Below, in pieces: positions 61,998 to 64,000 of a stretch of DNA of 64,000 bases; the stretch's first letter is position 1; the number at the start of each line of letters is the position of its first letter. The position numbers were made by a program, and so were the translations under genes. The stretch is from Mucilaginibacter tundrae (lineage in GTDB: Bacteria > Bacteroidota > Bacteroidia > Sphingobacteriales > Sphingobacteriaceae): NCBI RefSeq assembly GCF_013408825.1, contig NZ_JACCBZ010000002.1, positions 558,001 through 622,000 on the forward strand, in the 5' to 3' direction. Below the pieces are notes generated by a model. The model was not told the DNA's origin. It did not search any database and saw nothing but the letters and a program-made list of their open reading frames with translations.

Positions 61998-62107
61998 CCT
62001 TGCTATCAACCTCTTTTTGTCATACCTAACTAACAATTCAATTTAAAACCGCGCATACCAAACTTTTGCGTAAAATATTCCGTTATTTTATAACAGAAAG
62101 GTACAAT

Positions 62108-63205
62108 ATGCGTGGTTTTGGATTTTCCAAGTTTCAACCCAATGAGATCCCTAAAGGGGGATTTGAAGAATTACTGAAGTTATTTCTTGAATTGCTTAAT
62201 TATACGTCAGGCGATGCAGGCGAAGCTTTGGCCTGGCTTAACGAGCTCGATAAGCAATATAATATCACCAATGACGACTATGGCATGGGTGATTTTATTG
62301 ACGAATTAAAGCAAAAAGGCTATTTAGACGAAGATAAACAAAACGGAGAATTCCGTATTACCGGCAAAACGGAGCAAAGCATCCGTCAGGCATCACTGGA
62401 GGAAATCTTCGGCAAGCTAAAAAAATCTGGTAAAGGCAACCACCGCTCACCGCAATCAGGTCAGGGTGATGAAAGGAATTCCGAGCGCCGCGAATTTGAG
62501 TTTGGCGATAGTCTGGATCAGATCGACATGACCCAATCTATTCACAATGCGCAGGTCAACCACGGCATAGGCGATTTTATGATGACCGAGCGCGACCTGG
62601 AAGTTGAGGAAATGGATTATAAAACCCTTACCTCAACCGTGCTGATGATTGATATATCACACTCCATGATACTTTATGGCGAGGACAGGATCACCCCGGC
62701 AAAAAAAGTCGCGATGGCTTTGGCTGAATTGATCCGCACCAAATACCCAAAGGATACTTTGGATATTGTGGTTTTTGGTAATGATGCCTGGCCTATTACG
62801 TTAAAAGATCTGCCTTATTTACAGGTTGGCCCTTTTCATACCAACACTTATGCTGGTTTGGAACTGGCTACCGATATACTTCGCCGCCGTAAAACGCAGA
62901 ATAAGCAAATTTTCATGATTACGGATGGTAAGCCAACCTGCTTAAAAGAAGGCACCAAATATTATAAAAACAGTGTAGGCCTCGACCGTAAAGTTGTAAA
63001 CAAAACGCTTAATATGGCGGCTCAATGCAAAAGATTAAAAATACCTATCACCACATTCATGATAGCTAAAGATCCTTACCTGCAGCAATTTGTACGTAAG
63101 TTTACCGAAACAAATGGTGGCAAAGCATTCTACAGTTCGTTAAACGGTTTGGGGGAATATATTTTTGAGGATTATATTAAAAACAGAAGAAGAACTGTTA
63201 GGTAA
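62108..63205 (+). CDS. von Willebrand factor A (VWA) domain protein
   Basis: 365 residues. Seen: an N-terminal helical region (FSKFQPNEIPKGGFEELLKL), a basic low-complexity link (KSGKGNHRSPQSGQGDERNS), then the VWA domain with the MIDAS motif DISHSMILYGED (D-x-S-x-S), a Thr in FHTNTYAGLELATDIL and Asp in IFMITDGKPTCLKEG, all metal-ligand positions. The upstream TTG at 62066 is less likely than ATG 62108. It is followed on the same strand by an AAA+ ATPase: a VWA/AAA+ pair as in Mg-chelatase or MoxR systems, where the VWA protein binds targets for ATP-driven remodelling (inference). Confidence 0.9.
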   Translation: MRGFGFSKFQPNEIPKGGFEELLKLFLELLNYTSGDAGEALAWLNELDKQYNITNDDYGMGDFIDELKQKGYLDEDKQNGEFRITGKTEQSIRQASLEEIFGKLKKSGKGNHRSPQSGQGDERNSERREFEFGDSLDQIDMTQSIHNAQVNHGIGDFMMTERDLEVEEMDYKTLTSTVLMIDISHSMILYGEDRITPAKKVAMALAELIRTKYPKDTLDIVVFGNDAWPITLKDLPYLQVGPFHTNTYAGLELATDILRRRKTQNKQIFMITDGKPTCLKEGTKYYKNSVGLDRKVVNKTLNMAAQCKRLKIPITTFMIAKDPYLQQFVRKFTETNGGKAFYSSLNGLGEYIFEDYIKNRRRTVR

Positions 63206-63371
63206 TTTTAGAATGTGCAGATGTGCAAATAAAAAATGTCTTCACGCTCGTTCCGCCGAAGGCGAAGAGAGGGTAGACCAGCAAAGCCTAGTCGGGGTGA
63301 GTAATTATAAAAACGACGAATAACAATGACGAATTTCCCGGACTTATCTACTTCCGGACTAAAAAACAAGA
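63206..63371. other. intergenic region between the VWA and AAA+ genes
   Basis: 166 bases with repeat-like text (GTGCAGATGTGCA near 63214; CCGGACTTATCTACTTCCGGA near 63338-63358, a short hairpin CCGGA/TCCGG). No gene, promoter or terminator can be supported. Confidence 0.4.
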
Positions 63372-64000
63372 ATGAGCAAACTACTTGAAATAACAACCCT
63401 TGGTCAGCTAAAAAAGATTGAATACAAAAGCCGATCGGTTAAAGATGAATTAAGAGCAAACCTGATAGCACAATTGCAAAAAAGCGAAGGTGGCTTTGAG
63501 GGCATTATCGGTTTTGAGGATACGGTAATTCCTGACCTGCAAACCGCTATACTTTCTCGCCATAACATTTTACTGCTTGGTTTACGCGGGCAGGCAAAAA
63601 CACGTATTGCCCGCTTGCTGGTAAATTTACTGGATGAGTATGTGCCATATATTGAAGGATCAGAATTATTTGATGATCCATTGGCGCCTATCTCCTGGTT
63701 CGGCCATAACGAAATTTTAGCCAAAGGCGATGCTACTCCTATTGCATGGCTGCATCGTTCGGACCGCTATACCGAAAAATTGGCTACTCCCGATGTTACC
63801 GTTGCCGATTTAATTGGCGATGTTGACCCAATAAAAGCTGCTACCATGAAGCTTACCTACAGCGACGAGCGTGTTATTCACTTTGGTTTAATACCACGCG
63901 CGCACAGGGGCATATTTGTAATTAATGAATTGCCCGATTTGCAGGCACGTATACAGGTGTCACTGTTTAATATTTTGCAAGAGAGGGATATCCAGATCCG
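63372..64000 (+). CDS. AAA+ ATPase, MoxR/Mg-chelatase subunit I-like (3' part cut off by window edge)
   Basis: About 209 N-terminal residues from ATG 63372. Seen: a leader of about 55 residues (LGQLKKIEYKSRSVKDELRA), Walker A LLLGLRGQAKTRIARLL, a long insert (YVPYIEGSELFDDPLAP, TPDVTVADLIGDVDP), and a Walker B-like GIFVINELPDLQARIQ with N-E in place of the usual D-E. The pattern is that of ChlI/MoxR-type chaperone ATPases that work with VWA proteins, such as the preceding gene. The protein continues beyond the window, so sensor and arginine-finger residues cannot be checked. Confidence 0.88.
   Translation, partial: MSKLLEITTLGQLKKIEYKSRSVKDELRANLIAQLQKSEGGFEGIIGFEDTVIPDLQTAILSRHNILLLGLRGQAKTRIARLLVNLLDEYVPYIEGSELFDDPLAPISWFGHNEILAKGDATPIAWLHRSDRYTEKLATPDVTVADLIGDVDPIKAATMKLTYSDERVIHFGLIPRAHRGIFVINELPDLQARIQVSLFNILQERDIQI

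Overview
The window reads as a chromosomal segment of a Bacteroidota bacterium, most likely a sphingobacterium of the Mucilaginibacter/Pedobacter type. This is inferred, not searched. The reasons are: AT-rich intergenic DNA; promoter-like boxes of the form TAnnTTTG with few Shine-Dalgarno sites; lipoproteins with a Cys soon after a short hydrophobic leader; LiaF/LytS/LytR and VWA/AAA+ gene sets; many short hairpin-forming intergenic repeats; and a sphingolipid-type desaturase. I see no rRNA, tRNA, prophage, transposase or CRISPR array. Both edges cut genes: a DEAD-box helicase on the left and an AAA+ ATPase on the right.

Layout. 1-5 kb: RNA helicase, purN, a lipoprotein, a YiaK-type reductase, an RluA-type pseudouridine synthase and panB. 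5-12 kb: carA, a TPR lipoprotein and an ABC-2 exporter pair, set among several families of dispersed repeats, with a small 32-codon ORF. 12-22 kb: core genes eno, lspA, purH and the overlapping cell-shape operon mreB-mreC-mreD-mrdA-rodA. 22-29 kb: thymidine kinase, a lone response regulator, a GH13 lipoprotein, a membrane histidine kinase and a zinc-dependent phospholipase C-like protein. 29-33 kb: a light-sensing operon (bacteriophytochrome kinase, two receiver proteins, heme oxygenase that would supply the biliverdin chromophore).

33.4-39.2 kb is the most unusual block. Eight genes on one strand encode a nearly self-contained type II fatty-acid synthesis set: ketoreductase, hot-dog dehydratase-like protein, its own acyl carrier protein, ketosynthase, enoyl reductase and AcpS-like phosphopantetheinyl transferase. 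An alpha/beta hydrolase and a PlsC-type acyltransferase follow. It looks like a dedicated pathway for an acyl product I cannot identify.

39-46 kb: a TPR protein, an LpxR-family outer-membrane protein, a GH31 glycosidase and the agmatine-to-putrescine pair aguB-aguA. 46-52 kb: membrane proteins around a LiaF-like/LytS/LytR envelope-stress operon. That operon is preceded by a direct-repeat operator candidate, which recurs at about 8.8 kb with the same spacing to a promoter element in front of the 32-codon ORF. 52-58 kb: a half-size EamA protein and a TolC/adaptor/RND efflux operon. 58-64 kb: a YncE-like beta-propeller, a eukaryote-like dihydroceramide Delta4-desaturase homologue, two secreted proteins and a VWA/AAA+ pair.

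The strongest candidates for new biology are the acyl-synthesis cluster, the desaturase, and the shared LytTR-type operator with its small ORF.
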